The notes below the pieces were generated by a model. The model ran no database searches. It was not told where the DNA came from and was given only the letters and a program-made list of their open reading frames with translations. Of a stretch of 64,000 bases of DNA, positions 56,462 through 64,000 are shown piece after piece; within the stretch, counting starts at the first letter, position 1; each line of letters opens with the position of its first letter. The stretch is from an uncultured Desulfobacterium sp. (GTDB taxonomy: Bacteria; Desulfobacterota; DSM-4660; Desulfatiglandales; Desulfatiglandaceae). Where the stretch lies: contig LT984854.1 in assembly GCA_900258555.1 (NCBI GenBank), positions 213,070-277,069 on the forward strand, written 5' to 3'. The translations under genes and the position numbers were made by a program.

Positions 56462-57817
56462 GTGCCTACCGCATCAATAGACCTGCTGATTGTAGATGAT
56501 GAAGAAATTGCGCTCAAAAACCTTGAACGCATTATGCACAAGGAAGGCTATCAGGTTGTCACGGAGTCAAGCGGGGAAAGGGCCTTTGAACTCCTGAAGG
56601 TCCGGCGATTTGATGTGGTGCTGACCGATCTCTTGCTTGGTTCCATTGACGGCCTGGAGCTGATGGCAGAGGCGAAAAAAAAGGATGCAGAGACAGAGGT
56701 GATCATCATCACCGGCCATGGCTCTGTGGATGGGGCCATCGAGGCCACAAAAAAGGGTGCTTTTCACTATCTGCAGAAACCGATCAGGCCGGATGAGGTC
56801 CGCAGCATTGTCCGCCAGGCCGTGGAAAAGCGCAGGCTTGCGCGCAGGGTCCGGGACCTTGAGCAGAAGATAGGAGCTGATTTTCCGGATATCATTGGAA
56901 ATTGCCCAAAGATAGTCTCCATAAAGAATCTGATACGACAGATAAGTGACTCCGACGCAAACGTCCTCATCACCGGAGAATCAGGTACAGGAAAGGAACT
57001 GGCCGCCAGGGCCATACACCAGACCAGCCGCAGACATGAAAAGAGATTCCTGGCCGTCAACTGCGCCTCACTTACTGAGGAACTCCTGGCAAACGAGCTT
57101 TTCGGCCATGAAAAGGATGCTTACACCGGAGCCACTCAGGCAAAGGCAGGGCTCCTTGAAAGCGCCCATGAGGGGACGGTCTTTCTGGACGAGGTGGGTG
57201 ACATGTCCGCCGCCATGCAGGCAAAGATCCTCAGGGTGGTTCAGGAGAAGGAGCTTATGCGTGTTGGCGCCACCACGGCCATTGCTGTTGATATACGGAT
57301 CATATCGGCAACAAATAAGGATTTAAAGGCCCTGTGCGCTGCAGGCATATTCCGTCAGGACCTGTACTTCCGCCTGAATGTGATTTCCATGCACCTTCCC
57401 AGCCTTTCCGAAAGGATTGAAGACATCCCCTTGCTTGCCGCATTTTTCCTGAAACAATCGGCCAAACGGGCTGAAAAGGATATCCGCGGGTTTTCGGATC
57501 AGGCCCTAAGCCTACTGACAACCTACGGATATCCGGGTAATATCCGTGAGTTGGAAAATATTATAGAGCGAGCTGTTGCGCTCGCAAAGACAGAGCTGAT
57601 CAAGGCGGAAGATCTCCCCCATGATCTCAAGGACTTCCATGCATTCACCTTTCGCCGCAGGACAGGCAATATGAAAACCCTGGAGGAGATCGAAAGAGAA
57701 TATATCCAGTGGGTGCTGGGCCAGGTCGGCCACAACAAGTCCGAGGCCTCCAAGGTATTGGGCATAGATCGTGTCTCACTGTACCGCAAACTAAAGAGGA
57801 CAGTGTTTGAGGAATAG
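56462..57817 (+). CDS. Sigma-54-dependent response regulator (NtrC family)
   Basis: The 451-residue protein has a receiver domain (LLIVDDEE, phospho-acceptor Asp in DVVLTDLLL, Lys in QKPIRP), an AAA+ domain (GESGTGKELAARAIHQTSRR near residue 168) and a C-terminal Fis-like helix-turn-helix (NKSEASKVLGIDRVSLYRKL). The sigma-54-contacting loop reads DAYTGA instead of GAFTGA. The GTG at 56462 has a GAGAGGGG site; the frame extends to a TTG at 56378 inside a repeat. No histidine kinase is adjacent. It is followed by dyad operators and a sigma-54 promoter for the next gene. Confidence 0.93.
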   Translation: MPTASIDLLIVDDEEIALKNLERIMHKEGYQVVTESSGERAFELLKVRRFDVVLTDLLLGSIDGLELMAEAKKKDAETEVIIITGHGSVDGAIEATKKGAFHYLQKPIRPDEVRSIVRQAVEKRRLARRVRDLEQKIGADFPDIIGNCPKIVSIKNLIRQISDSDANVLITGESGTGKELAARAIHQTSRRHEKRFLAVNCASLTEELLANELFGHEKDAYTGATQAKAGLLESAHEGTVFLDEVGDMSAAMQAKILRVVQEKELMRVGATTAIAVDIRIISATNKDLKALCAAGIFRQDLYFRLNVISMHLPSLSERIEDIPLLAAFFLKQSAKRAEKDIRGFSDQALSLLTTYGYPGNIRELENIIERAVALAKTELIKAEDLPHDLKDFHAFTFRRRTGNMKTLEEIEREYIQWVLGQVGHNKSEASKVLGIDRVSLYRKLKRTVFEE

Positions 57818-57823
57818 CCTCAT

Positions 57824-57860
57824 GATGCATAATGCAACATTTGCAGTTGCATTATGCATC
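57824..57860. promoter_or_regulatory. Paired 15-bp dyad sites, likely activator-binding
   Basis: GATGCATAATGCAAC (57824-57838) and GTTGCATTATGCATC (57846-57860) are exact complements with a 7-bp loop. Each arm is itself a near-dyad. A third, related copy lies at 57939-57953. They sit about 160-210 bp before the sigma-54 promoter, where enhancer-binding proteins bind. They also follow the regulator stop codon, so the hairpin may double as its terminator. Confidence 0.7.
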
Positions 57861-57938
57861 GCCCCCACCATTTTCCCCTGTAAAAACAACATCCATCGTC
57901 TCTAAAAACCTTAAGGTAACAAATGCTGCTTGCCTTCT

Positions 57939-57953
57939 GTTGCATTCTGCAAC
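57939..57953. promoter_or_regulatory. Third dyad site of the same type
   Basis: GTTGCATTCTGCAAC is a dyad (GTTGCA-TTC-TGCAAC) and shares 13 of 15 positions with the arm at 57846-57860. It is centred about 97 bp upstream of the predicted start of transcription, an ideal place for an upstream activating sequence. Confidence 0.7.
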
Positions 57954-58017
57954 GTTACTGTTGTCACCTCTTTTTTATAACATGCTGTAATGATGATATT
58001 TTTTAATCTGATGTCAT

Positions 58018-58033
58018 TGGCAATCTTATTGCA
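58018..58033 (+). promoter_or_regulatory. Sigma-54 (-24/-12) promoter
   Basis: TGGCAATCTTATTGCA has the invariant GG (58019-58020) and GC (58031-58032) with exactly 10 bases between, as the sigma-54 consensus requires. Transcription should begin near 58043, about 50 bases before the UspA-like gene. The adjacent sigma-54 activator gene and dyad sites support it. Confidence 0.85.
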
Positions 58034-58092
58034 CTGCGTAGTCAATACAAGTAGCGATAATCAAATATGCAGGCTTCCATGATAAAGAGATT

Positions 58093-58500
58093 ATGGTGGA
58101 ATTAAAGAAGATATTGATCCTGTTCGAGGACGGAAAAATCAGAAAGGAGAGCATTGCGTACGGGATCGAGCTTGGCCGCAGGATGGATTGCTCTCTTTGT
58201 GTCCTGATGCTGATGGAAGGAACGGAAAAAGGCAACAGCAGCATCTGGGAGTCAGTTCTCAATGGGGCAATAAAGACAATAGACGATGAGGGTATAGGGG
58301 CTGAATGCGGGATCAGATACGGAGACAAGACATCTGAGTTTTTGAAATTTCTTGCTGTCGGTCCCTATCCGTCCGCAATAGTCTGGGGCAGTAATGCCGG
58401 GGTGATAACAGAACGGGGCAGAAAGCCGGGACACTGGTTTACAAGGGTTGCGGAGAATGTTGGGTGCCCTGTTGTTTCGCCAACCATCAAGAAAAAATAG
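58093..58500 (+). CDS. UspA-like universal stress protein
   Basis: The 135-residue product (KKILILFEDGKIRKESIAYG, CSLCVLMLMEG) has the alpha/beta layout of universal stress proteins. The usual ATP-binding G-x2-G-x9-G-S/T signature is replaced near the end by VWGSNAGVITERG and HWFTRVAENVGCPVV, so nucleotide binding is uncertain. It is the first gene after the sigma-54 promoter and lies 18 bases before the next gene. Confidence 0.75.
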   Translation: MVELKKILILFEDGKIRKESIAYGIELGRRMDCSLCVLMLMEGTEKGNSSIWESVLNGAIKTIDDEGIGAECGIRYGDKTSEFLKFLAVGPYPSAIVWGSNAGVITERGRKPGHWFTRVAENVGCPVVSPTIKKK

Positions 58501-58518
58501 GAGGAAATAGAACCTGTT

Positions 58519-60039
58519 ATGCAAATCATATGTATATCGCGATACAGTTACGGCTATGGCAAGGAACTGGCCGAAAAACTGGCGGCAAAACTGGGATATG
58601 AATGTATTGGTAGAGAGGAGTTGACTGATCAGGCTACTGCCAGCGGCATACCTGTCGGAAAACTGGAAATGGCGATTATGAAACGCCACGCCCTCTCTGA
58701 AGAACTTGCGATTGAAATGGACCGGTTCAAGGCCTTTCTCACCGCCTCGTTATGTGAAAAGGCGCTTAATAGCGGTCCTAACGGCGGGATTGTCTACCAC
58801 GGCAGAACCGTACACCTGATCCTTCCCGGGCTTACGCATATTATGCGTGTAAGGGCCATCGCTGACATGGAGGACCGCATTGAGATGGCCATGCAGCGAT
58901 TGCACCTCACACGGGAAAAGGCAAAAAGCTATAACGAACAGGTGGATGAGGATATCCGCAGGTGGGTTAGATTCTTCTATAATGTCAACTGGGAGGATCC
59001 CTCTCTTTATGATGTAACCATCAATTCCGCTCACCTGTCCATTGAAAACGCGGCAAGCGCCCTGATGCATATGGCCCAGCTCCCCGAATTCCAGGTCACT
59101 CCCGCCTTAAAGCAGACCATTGAGGACCTGCTGCTGGCCTCAAGATGCCGCACGGCCATCGGTAACGATGAACGAACCAGGGAGGTAAAGGCCACTGTCC
59201 GGGCCCAAAAGGGCAATGTATCCATCACTTATCTGCCGCGACACAGCAGACAGGCCCAGTATATCCCCCAGATCCTGGAAAACATCCAGGGGATAAGGTC
59301 TCTTACCTGCACTGTCGCAACCACCAATATCTTATGCATTCAGGAAGAATTTGATCCTGGTGCTCCTTCTTTTCAGCACCTGATCGAGGTGGCGGAAAAA
59401 TGGAATGCCGCTGTGGAGCTGATCCGCCTGGCCGCTCAACAAGGCGCAGGATCAGCCGTGGAGCCGGAAGATCATAACGCCCCGTTAACGGAGCGCTCCG
59501 CTAAAGATAATGGCGGGATCCTCGATGACGTCCCGGATAGCAAAGAAGAATTGGGCCATGGCCTGCCGGAGGCGATGAATAAGTTGATCCAGGTGGGACG
59601 GGCAGGAGCGGTCCACACGGTTTATGGAGGGGCTCAGGCGCTTGAGGGGCGTCTCAGCAAGACCGAAAAGTACAGCCTTATCGTGGTGGGGGATGTCTTT
59701 ATGTCCAGGGGTGCTGCGGTGCAAAAAAGGATGAAACGGGATCTGATCAGTCTGCTGATAGATCACATACATGTCCCGGTCATAGGCACTGAGGATCTTA
59801 AAGAACAGTATCTTTTCGGACCAAAACAGTGGCTGGAGACTATCGGCTATGCAATTGCATCCGCCCTTCTCTATATGGGTGTTTTAACCTATCAGGGTCC
59901 GATCCTTCAGTTCCTTTCCACTCCCGGGACGCAGCACAGGATAATCGCCGCCATAGCGATCGGGCTTTTTGCGCCTGTTGCGGCCTTTATAATCGGGGGC
60001 CTGGCGCACAACATCCTGAAGGCTGCGAAACTGGAATGA
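58519..60039 (+). CDS. Cytidylate-kinase-like protein with C-terminal membrane helices
   Basis: Residues 1 to about 195 of this 506-residue protein match the cytidylate-kinase-like family (MQIICISRYSYGYGKELAEK, GGIVYHGRTVHLILPG, VRAIADMEDRIEMAMQRLHL). In place of the usual GSGG loop it has SYGYGKE. A BON-like segment may follow (TREVKATVRAQKGNVSITYL, about residues 228-247). Residues about 365-425 resemble a stress-protein fold (YSLIVVGDVFMSRGAAVQKR). Two membrane helices close it (IGYAIASALLYMGVL, IAAIAIGLFAPVAAFIIGGL). Such kinases with membrane anchors are uncharacterised. Confidence 0.75.
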   Translation: MQIICISRYSYGYGKELAEKLAAKLGYECIGREELTDQATASGIPVGKLEMAIMKRHALSEELAIEMDRFKAFLTASLCEKALNSGPNGGIVYHGRTVHLILPGLTHIMRVRAIADMEDRIEMAMQRLHLTREKAKSYNEQVDEDIRRWVRFFYNVNWEDPSLYDVTINSAHLSIENAASALMHMAQLPEFQVTPALKQTIEDLLLASRCRTAIGNDERTREVKATVRAQKGNVSITYLPRHSRQAQYIPQILENIQGIRSLTCTVATTNILCIQEEFDPGAPSFQHLIEVAEKWNAAVELIRLAAQQGAGSAVEPEDHNAPLTERSAKDNGGILDDVPDSKEELGHGLPEAMNKLIQVGRAGAVHTVYGGAQALEGRLSKTEKYSLIVVGDVFMSRGAAVQKRMKRDLISLLIDHIHVPVIGTEDLKEQYLFGPKQWLETIGYAIASALLYMGVLTYQGPILQFLSTPGTQHRIIAAIAIGLFAPVAAFIIGGLAHNILKAAKLE

Positions 60040-60104
60040 AAGGCATTCTAACGATAGGGGCTTAATACTGAATAATGGAAACCAAATAATAAAATGAGGG
60101 AAAT

Positions 60105-61223
60105 ATGACTGCTGAAATGGCAAATCTTTTTATAGACGTTACATGGTCCGTTGCAATCCAGATGATGTTTTTGGGTTTTATAGGCGGGATACTCAGCGGA
60201 TTTATCGGCTCAGGCGGCGCCTTTTTTATGACGCCCGGGATGATGAACATCGGTGTTATGGGGCCGGTGGCGGTGGCGAGCAACATCACACATAAGTTCG
60301 GAAAGGCCATGGTGGGCTCAAAGAAACACAGCGAACTGGGAAACGTAGACAAAAAACTTGCATTTTTCATGCTCATCACCGCTGCCGTGGGTATCCGGCT
60401 TGCCGTCTGGTGCATGAAGATACTAACCGGCGGTGGCGGCGGCCACGGAGCGGAGACAGGGGCAGGCGCCAATCTGTATATCAGCCTTGTTTTTGTAATA
60501 ATATTGCTTCTTGTGTCTTTGTCCATGCTGCGCGATATCCTGAGGTCCCGTAAAGGCGACGAGACAGGTCCCTCCACAAGGATTGTCAACTTTCTGGATA
60601 AGTTGCGGCTCCATCCTTTGATCTATTTTCCTGTTGCGGATGTCAGGGTCTCTTTGTGGGTAGTGCTTATCTGCGGCCTGGCCACCGGGTATCTGGCGGG
60701 GACTATCGGCGTGGGTGGTTTTATTGGTGTTCCGGCCATGATTTACGTGTTTGGTGTTCCAGCAGCAGTTGCAGCCGGCAGTGAACTTTACCTCGCCATG
60801 TACATGGGCGCATTCGGGGCGCTCAGTTACGCGTTTGAAGGCCTGGTGGACATCCGGATGACCATGCTCCTGTTTGCAGGGTCACTGGTCGGGGTTTATA
60901 TCGGCGCTTACGGCACCAAGGTGGTAAAAGAGGTCATTATACGTCTGGTGACCGCGGTCATCATCGTGCTGTGCGTTATCAGCAGGGCCATTGCCATACC
61001 AATGTATCTCCAGCAACTTGGTGTTTTGCACTTCGATCCGGCCTATAACTCTTACTTTAACAGTGCAAGCAAGGCCATGCTTTATGTCGCGGGTATTTCC
61101 GGCGGGGCGCTTATCCTGTTCTTTGTCTTTAAGGCATATTTCCAGAGAAAAAAGATCCAGGCAAGCCTTACCGCAAAGATACCTGAAGGCGCAGTCAGAC
61201 AGTTCAGCACTGCAAGTGCGTGA
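60105..61223 (+). CDS. TauE/SafE-family membrane permease
   Basis: The 372-residue protein has about eight helices. The N-terminal half holds FLGFIGGILSGFIGSGGAFF and the second half GYLAGTIGVGGFIGVPAMIY, the two glycine-rich signature loops of the TauE/SafE (sulfite/sulfonate exporter) family. It is longer than average owing to a charged loop after residue 150. The substrate is unknown; in a sulfur-metabolising host, sulfite or an organic sulfonate is plausible. A GAGGG ribosome site precedes it. Confidence 0.88.
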   Translation: MTAEMANLFIDVTWSVAIQMMFLGFIGGILSGFIGSGGAFFMTPGMMNIGVMGPVAVASNITHKFGKAMVGSKKHSELGNVDKKLAFFMLITAAVGIRLAVWCMKILTGGGGGHGAETGAGANLYISLVFVIILLLVSLSMLRDILRSRKGDETGPSTRIVNFLDKLRLHPLIYFPVADVRVSLWVVLICGLATGYLAGTIGVGGFIGVPAMIYVFGVPAAVAAGSELYLAMYMGAFGALSYAFEGLVDIRMTMLLFAGSLVGVYIGAYGTKVVKEVIIRLVTAVIIVLCVISRAIAIPMYLQQLGVLHFDPAYNSYFNSASKAMLYVAGISGGALILFFVFKAYFQRKKIQASLTAKIPEGAVRQFSTASA

Positions 61224-61269
61224 GAAGGCCTGTGGAGTTTATGGTGAAATCCAACAAAGGGGCTGGAAA

Positions 61270-62250
61270 ATGGGACCTATTATCGGAAGGCTGAAAAAAG
61301 GGTTCAGGGGCCGGGAATTGACCGAGGCAAGGCTGCAATTTGCCCGTTTTCGAAAACTACTGGAAAACACCAGGGCCATCATGAACCTGGTTGAAGACGG
61401 CCGGGAGAAGTTAAGGGAAGAATATATCTTTGACCGGCATTACGTGACATCACTGTTGGACGGGGTGTTGGAGAGGGCGGGCATGCTTGTTTTTGACGCG
61501 GTGGTGCTTGCCCCTGAAGGGGGCGAGGCCCTTTATCTCCTTTATGACAGATTAAAGGCCTTTGCGGTCGAGCGTTTTATTAAAGAGGAGGCAAAGGAAC
61601 AGTCAGGATGCTTCACTCCCTCAGACACAAAGACCCTGCCGGAAGAGCCGGAACTACGATTGTTGTCTTGCGCCCTTGACTGGGTTACAGGCCCTCTTCC
61701 CGATGGGGAACCTTCAATGATGGATCTTGTGAGGCTTGTATTCGATCACACCATCGCCTGCCTGAGAGGCGGCAGCGCCATGGCCAAGAAAAGGCTTGAA
61801 TGGAACAGAGGGGATACAAGGCATGTAATTGACGTGGTGGATCTGGAAGGGGGAGATGTCAAAGAAGGTCCTGTATCAGGCTATGACCTGGGATGCAGGC
61901 CTCTGGGAACAATGATAGCCGGGGCAGGCTGGGAAGGGCCCCGGAGGCAGGAGGGGGAAGCCAAGACCACAAAGAACTGGATCGCCTTCACAGATAAAGA
62001 TCAGTTGAGCCTGCGCGGGACAGATGACGACAACAGGCTTTATCTCGAGGCCACCTTGAGCGGACACACGGACGCAGACTTTGCCTTCTTTTTCGCCGAA
62101 GACCCGTTGGACCCCAAGTCCTTTCTCCCCGAGGCCTTTCACGTGGAAAAGACCGTACTTGGCGCAATGGCATGGAACTACGACCTGCCGGGGCAGGACA
62201 TGGAATATAGCCTGTCCCAACTGGGCGCCCGTCTGCTGGGCGGAATGTAA
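61270..62250 (+). CDS. Unknown protein linked to the permease cluster
   Basis: I do not recognise this 326-residue soluble protein. It starts at an ATG with an AAAGGGG site. The N-terminal third is helical (ARLQFARFRKLLENTRAIMN, YVTSLLDGVLERAGMLVFDA). The rest is rich in acidic and aromatic residues (WNRGDTRHVIDVVDLEGGDV, FAFFFAEDPLDPKSF). Its N-terminus resembles in style the helical extension of the PEP-synthase-like protein encoded downstream (residues 1-95 there), suggesting a shared interaction. Its placement between a permease and a CheY-like receiver suggests a signalling or regulatory partner. Confidence 0.6.
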   Translation: MGPIIGRLKKGFRGRELTEARLQFARFRKLLENTRAIMNLVEDGREKLREEYIFDRHYVTSLLDGVLERAGMLVFDAVVLAPEGGEALYLLYDRLKAFAVERFIKEEAKEQSGCFTPSDTKTLPEEPELRLLSCALDWVTGPLPDGEPSMMDLVRLVFDHTIACLRGGSAMAKKRLEWNRGDTRHVIDVVDLEGGDVKEGPVSGYDLGCRPLGTMIAGAGWEGPRRQEGEAKTTKNWIAFTDKDQLSLRGTDDDNRLYLEATLSGHTDADFAFFFAEDPLDPKSFLPEAFHVEKTVLGAMAWNYDLPGQDMEYSLSQLGARLLGGM

Positions 62251-62290
62251 CCTGGAAGTAATAAAAAATTAAAACACGAGGTTGATTCCT

Positions 62291-62671
62291 ATGGAAGAGA
62301 GAAAATTGAATATCATGGTGATTGACGATGAAAATATTGTGGGCAAAAGGCTCAAACCGGCACTGGAAAAGAGCGGCGACATTGTGGAGACGTTTGAGGA
62401 TGCAAAAAAGGCCCTGGAGCGTTTCAATGAAAAGCCCTTCGACATCGTAGTCACGGACATCCGGATGGATGAGGTGGATGGGATTGAGGTGTTGGAACAC
62501 GTCCTGGCCCACTCTGACAAGACAAAGGTCATCATTATCACCGGTTATGCAACCGTGGAGGTCGCCAGGGAGGCCCTTGCAAAAGGGGCCTTTGATTTTA
62601 TTGCAAAGCCCTTTAAGCCCAATGACCTTAGGGTGGTTATAGAAAGGGCGGCAAAGCAATTGAAGAATTAG
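62291..62671 (+). CDS. CheY-like single-domain response regulator
   Basis: The 126-residue product is a lone receiver domain: IMVIDDENIVGKRL (acid pocket), phospho-Asp in DIVVTDIRMDEVDG, Thr/Tyr in IITGYATVEVAREAL, Lys in AKPFKP. The ATG at 62291 has a GAGGT site. Lacking an output domain, it probably acts by protein contact, perhaps with the neighbouring PEP-synthase-like protein. Confidence 0.92.
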   Translation: MEERKLNIMVIDDENIVGKRLKPALEKSGDIVETFEDAKKALERFNEKPFDIVVTDIRMDEVDGIEVLEHVLAHSDKTKVIIITGYATVEVAREALAKGAFDFIAKPFKPNDLRVVIERAAKQLKN

Positions 62672-62735
62672 AAAACACTGAAAAGAGCATTGTCTGCTGG
62701 GGCCGGTGGGGCCATCGAGGCAGTGGAGGATCGTC

Positions 62736-64000
62736 ATGGAACAGGATCGCAAGAAACCTTTGGATTTTGATTATGCGTTTCGTCTGCGTTACGAAACTCT
62801 CAGGGCGCTAATGAACAGAAATGTCCATGCCCTGCAACTCCTTTCCGATCTGGAGGCGGACCTCAATCATTTCCCCCTTTTGGACTACCGAATCAAGAGG
62901 CCGGTGGAACGACTGCTGGGAGAGACCCTGCTTATGATTCAGGAACTCAACCTTCTGGCCCGCAATCAATATACGGAGCTCTATGATGTGCTTGATCAGA
63001 TTAGAAGAAAGACAAGCCTCATACTGCGGGAACCCCCTGCCCTTGCTCAAAAACCACTCGTCGCAGCGTTGGACGAAGAACAATCCCTTGACCCTGCCCT
63101 GGTAGGCGGGAAGGCCTCAGGCGTTGCCTCTCTTCGCCGTTTGTTTCCGGAGGTGGTCCCGGCAGGATTTACCGTCACCACAGCGGCCTACAACATGTTT
63201 CTTCAGGAAAACGGACTCGTCGAACGTATAAGACTGATGCTCAAAGACCTGGATACCACAAAGGACCGGGATCGTTTCAGCTCCATTACAGAGTCCATCC
63301 GGAACATGATCCGCACAGGCCATACACCAAAGGCCCTTGAAGAGGAACTACTCGGGCACGCGGAAAGGCTGGCGGCGGCTGCTCCATCCGGGTGGGCGGT
63401 TCGTTCCAGCGCAACAAGCGAGGACAGCAGGTTTTCCTTTGCAGGCCAGTTTGACACAAGCCTCGGCATCCCGACAGACGGGCTCATTGCAGCCTATAGG
63501 CAGATTGTTGCAAGCAGGTTCAGCGACCGGGCGGTGATATATCGCATTAACTGCGGCTTCCGGGAAGTTGACACCCCCATGGCGGTCCTTTTTATGCCCA
63601 TGATTGATGCGGCTGCTGCAGGTGTAATCTACACGACCGACCCCAAGGATCCGGAGGCCGAAAGGATGGTGATAAACGCCTGCGCAGGACTTGGTGATGA
63701 CATGGTAAAGGGGATCAAACAGGGAGACACCTTTTATATGGAGCGACACCAGAGCCCTGTCCCGGCAAGGCCTGCTACTGTCGAGAAAGACCCTGATTAC
63801 ATATCAAGTGACACCTTATCAGAGATCGGCACCCTTGCATACCAGGCCACAACCGCCTTTGGTTTTGATATGGACATCGAGTGGGCTGTAGACAGGCAGG
63901 GTAAGGTGTGGTTGCTCCAAGGCAGACGCCTTTATCCGGCTACCCAGGAGGGAATAAAAGAGGCGCGCTCAAGACAGGAGCTGCCCCTGATCGAGGGGGG
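62736..64000 (+). CDS. PEP-synthase/PPDK-like protein, 3' end outside the window
   Basis: The frame from the ATG at 62736 (GGAGGA upstream) is open to the window end (421 codons). Residues 1 to about 95 form a helical extension not found in PpsA (FDYAFRLRYETLRALMNRNV). From about residue 120 comes the PEP/pyruvate-binding, ATP-grasp domain: LVGGKASGVASLRRLFPEVV, WAVRSSATSEDSRFSFAGQF, AGVIYTTDPKDPEAERMV, and DIEWAVDRQGKVWLLQGRR. The phosphohistidine and PEP-binding domains would lie beyond 64000. Pyruvate phosphorylation to PEP is the family reaction; whether this member is an enzyme or a signalling relative is open. Confidence 0.88.
   Translation, partial: MEQDRKKPLDFDYAFRLRYETLRALMNRNVHALQLLSDLEADLNHFPLLDYRIKRPVERLLGETLLMIQELNLLARNQYTELYDVLDQIRRKTSLILREPPALAQKPLVAALDEEQSLDPALVGGKASGVASLRRLFPEVVPAGFTVTTAAYNMFLQENGLVERIRLMLKDLDTTKDRDRFSSITESIRNMIRTGHTPKALEEELLGHAERLAAAAPSGWAVRSSATSEDSRFSFAGQFDTSLGIPTDGLIAAYRQIVASRFSDRAVIYRINCGFREVDTPMAVLFMPMIDAAAAGVIYTTDPKDPEAERMVINACAGLGDDMVKGIKQGDTFYMERHQSPVPARPATVEKDPDYISSDTLSEIGTLAYQATTAFGFDMDIEWAVDRQGKVWLLQGRRLYPATQEGIKEARSRQELPLIEG

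Noticed and set aside
60991-61269. Upstream extension of the unknown protein at 61270 into the permease gene
   Set aside because: The extended frame overlaps the permease C-terminus in another frame and has no ribosome site, while the ATG at 61270 has one.

Overview
The window looks like a chromosomal segment of a Gram-negative, probably deltaproteobacterial (Desulfobacterota, sulfate-reducer-like) genome. The basis is a complete Tol-Pal operon (outer membrane), a MoeA fused to a periplasmic-binding-like domain, an acyl-CoA carboxyltransferase, two acyl-CoA synthetases, and a sigma-54-controlled cluster with a TauE/SafE permease and a PEP-synthase-like protein. The assignment is by gene content only; there is no rRNA or other decisive marker here.

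Layout. 3-3143: the trailer-proximal part of a large type I-E-like CRISPR array (52 repeats, 51 spacers, read left to right; leader and cas genes would lie left of the window). 3331-7024: molybdenum cofactor operon (moeA, moeA-PBP fusion, mobB) ending in a good terminator. 7187-12508: tolQ, tolR, tolA-like, tolB, pal, cpoB. 12520-13845: group-X-like phosphofructokinase. 14304-19150: a secreted protein, tRNA-Pro(CGG), NUDIX CoA pyrophosphatase, pyrE, two unknown genes, pyrG. 19284-19380: a decayed copy of the clpB 3' end. 19567-26880: an acyl-CoA synthetase / E1alpha / E1beta / E2 / acyl carrier protein operon, with lipB and lipA divergent from it. The carrier protein can in principle supply the octanoyl donor LipB needs to make lipoate for E2.

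26881-29353 is a scrap zone: transposase-tail remnant, hicAB, small ORFs and several inverted repeats. 29354-40469 is a siphophage tail module only (tail tube, tail assembly chaperone with a -1 frameshift extension, tape measure, distal and hub proteins, a SPRY-domain protein and others). No head, lysis, integrase or replication genes are visible. A 29-bp direct repeat lies on each side. One CRISPR spacer encodes a peptide closely matching one of these tail proteins. 40621-41066: a broken ParE toxin with its antitoxin. 41225-46602: clpB, a 276-bp MITE-like element with long inverted arms, ligA, acylphosphatase. 46693-51000: lipoprotein, recN, and two PIN-domain toxin-antitoxin pairs. 51245-55821: long-chain acyl-CoA synthetase, three small genes, acyl-CoA carboxyltransferase.

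56462-64000 is the most coherent candidate for a poorly described system. A sigma-54-activating response regulator is followed by a non-coding control region with three copies of a 15-bp dyad and a textbook -24/-12 promoter. That promoter drives a co-directional run: UspA-like protein, cytidylate-kinase-like membrane protein, TauE/SafE permease, unknown protein, CheY-like receiver, and a PEP-synthase/PPDK-like enzyme cut off by the window end.
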